Position numbers and translations under genes: made by a program
Notes under the pieces: model-generated
What the model was told of the DNA's origin: nothing
The model's input: the letters and a program-made list of their open reading frames with translations, nothing else
The model's database searches: none
Shown: piece after piece, positions 63,968 to 64,000 of the stretch
How positions within the stretch are numbered: the first letter of the stretch is position 1
Layout: every line of letters starts with the position of its first letter
Origin: an uncultured Maribacter sp.
GTDB taxonomy: Bacteria; Bacteroidota; Bacteroidia; Flavobacteriales; Flavobacteriaceae
Direction of reading: 5' to 3'
Assembly: GCF_947500985.1 (NCBI RefSeq)
Contig: NZ_CANMTX010000002.1
Location: 186,001 to 250,000 of the forward strand
Length of the DNA stretch: 64,000 nucleotides

Positions 63968-64000
63968 ATGGTAACTTACAATTTAATTGGAGCAGGTTTA
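63968..64000 (+). CDS. atpE: ATP synthase subunit c, first 11 codons (cut by window end)
   Basis: The ATG at 63968 opens MVTYNLIGAGL, the start of a Bacteroidetes c subunit, in the expected place after atpB. The rest lies beyond the window. Confidence 0.85.
   Translation, partial: MVTYNLIGAGL

Noticed and set aside
1-64000. Insertion sequences, prophage, integrons, restriction or other defence genes
   Set aside because: No transposase, integrase, phage structural, toxin-antitoxin or nuclease gene was recognised in any of the real coding regions.

Overview
This 64 kb window is an AT-rich chromosomal segment that reads as a marine-type member of the Flavobacteriaceae (Bacteroidetes). The support is: type IX secretion and gliding genes (an SprB-repeat adhesin with a B-type sorting domain, PorP/SprF, PorW/SprE), a SusC/SusD pair, several small protein families I know mainly from flavobacteria, TAnnTTTG-type promoter elements, and starts without Shine-Dalgarno sequences but often with A-rich leaders. 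I cannot fix the genus from sequence alone; a Maribacter/Zobellia-like relative would fit. No phage, IS element, CRISPR array or plasmid function was seen.

Layout. 1-9.6 kb: the 3' end of a large T9SS adhesin, its PorP/SprF partner, folB, tRNA-Cys, DoxX and holB on the minus strand, pgk, a LysM lytic transglycosylase and a DUF4837-type lipoprotein. 9.7-16.1 kb: a small membrane protein, a large OmpA/PD40 protein, tatA, an M23 peptidase and a GH3-type adenylating enzyme. 16.1-34.0 kb: a long plus-strand surface-polysaccharide locus with many ATGA overlaps: a DUF6909-like protein, a Wzz-like protein, rfbBACD (dTDP-L-rhamnose), a GpsA-TagD fusion plus a CDP-glycerol phosphotransferase (glycerol phosphate), an MBL-fold lipoprotein, flippase, polymerase, two family 2 glycosyltransferases, an O-antigen-ligase-like protein, the initiating sugar transferase and a UDP-xylose synthase. 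34.1-38.3 kb: purD, three small conserved flavobacterial genes and a family 9 glycosyltransferase.

38.3-53.3 kb is the most accessory-looking part. A TetR repressor with a palindrome at its own promoter is divergent from a large M48 peptidase. Next comes a minus-strand cluster that I relate to the arsenosugar gene family: a DUF2064/TIGR04282-like glycosyltransferase, SusC, SusD, a sodium/solute symporter, a metallophosphoesterase-like protein fused to an AhpD-like peroxidase, and an ArsS-type radical SAM enzyme. The same palindrome recurs between this cluster and the divergent degP/htrA gene, so one TetR may link both sites. Two genes of the cluster have heptanucleotide tandem repeats directly before their start codons, and the phosphoesterase domain has lost several canonical metal ligands.

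53.4-64 kb: a REP-like palindrome, a PaaE-type ferredoxin reductase, a YciI protein with an ECF42-type sigma factor, a DUF5687 membrane protein with its ABC ATPase, PorW/SprE, bactofilin, atpZ, a DUF6168-like protein, atpB and the first codons of atpE.

The polysaccharide locus has the parts for a Wzx/Wzy-type glycan likely to contain L-rhamnose, glycerol phosphate and perhaps xylose. The cluster at 41-51 kb could import a solute across both membranes and modify it by radical chemistry. The chemistry in both cases is inferred from families, not shown. DUF numbers are from memory.
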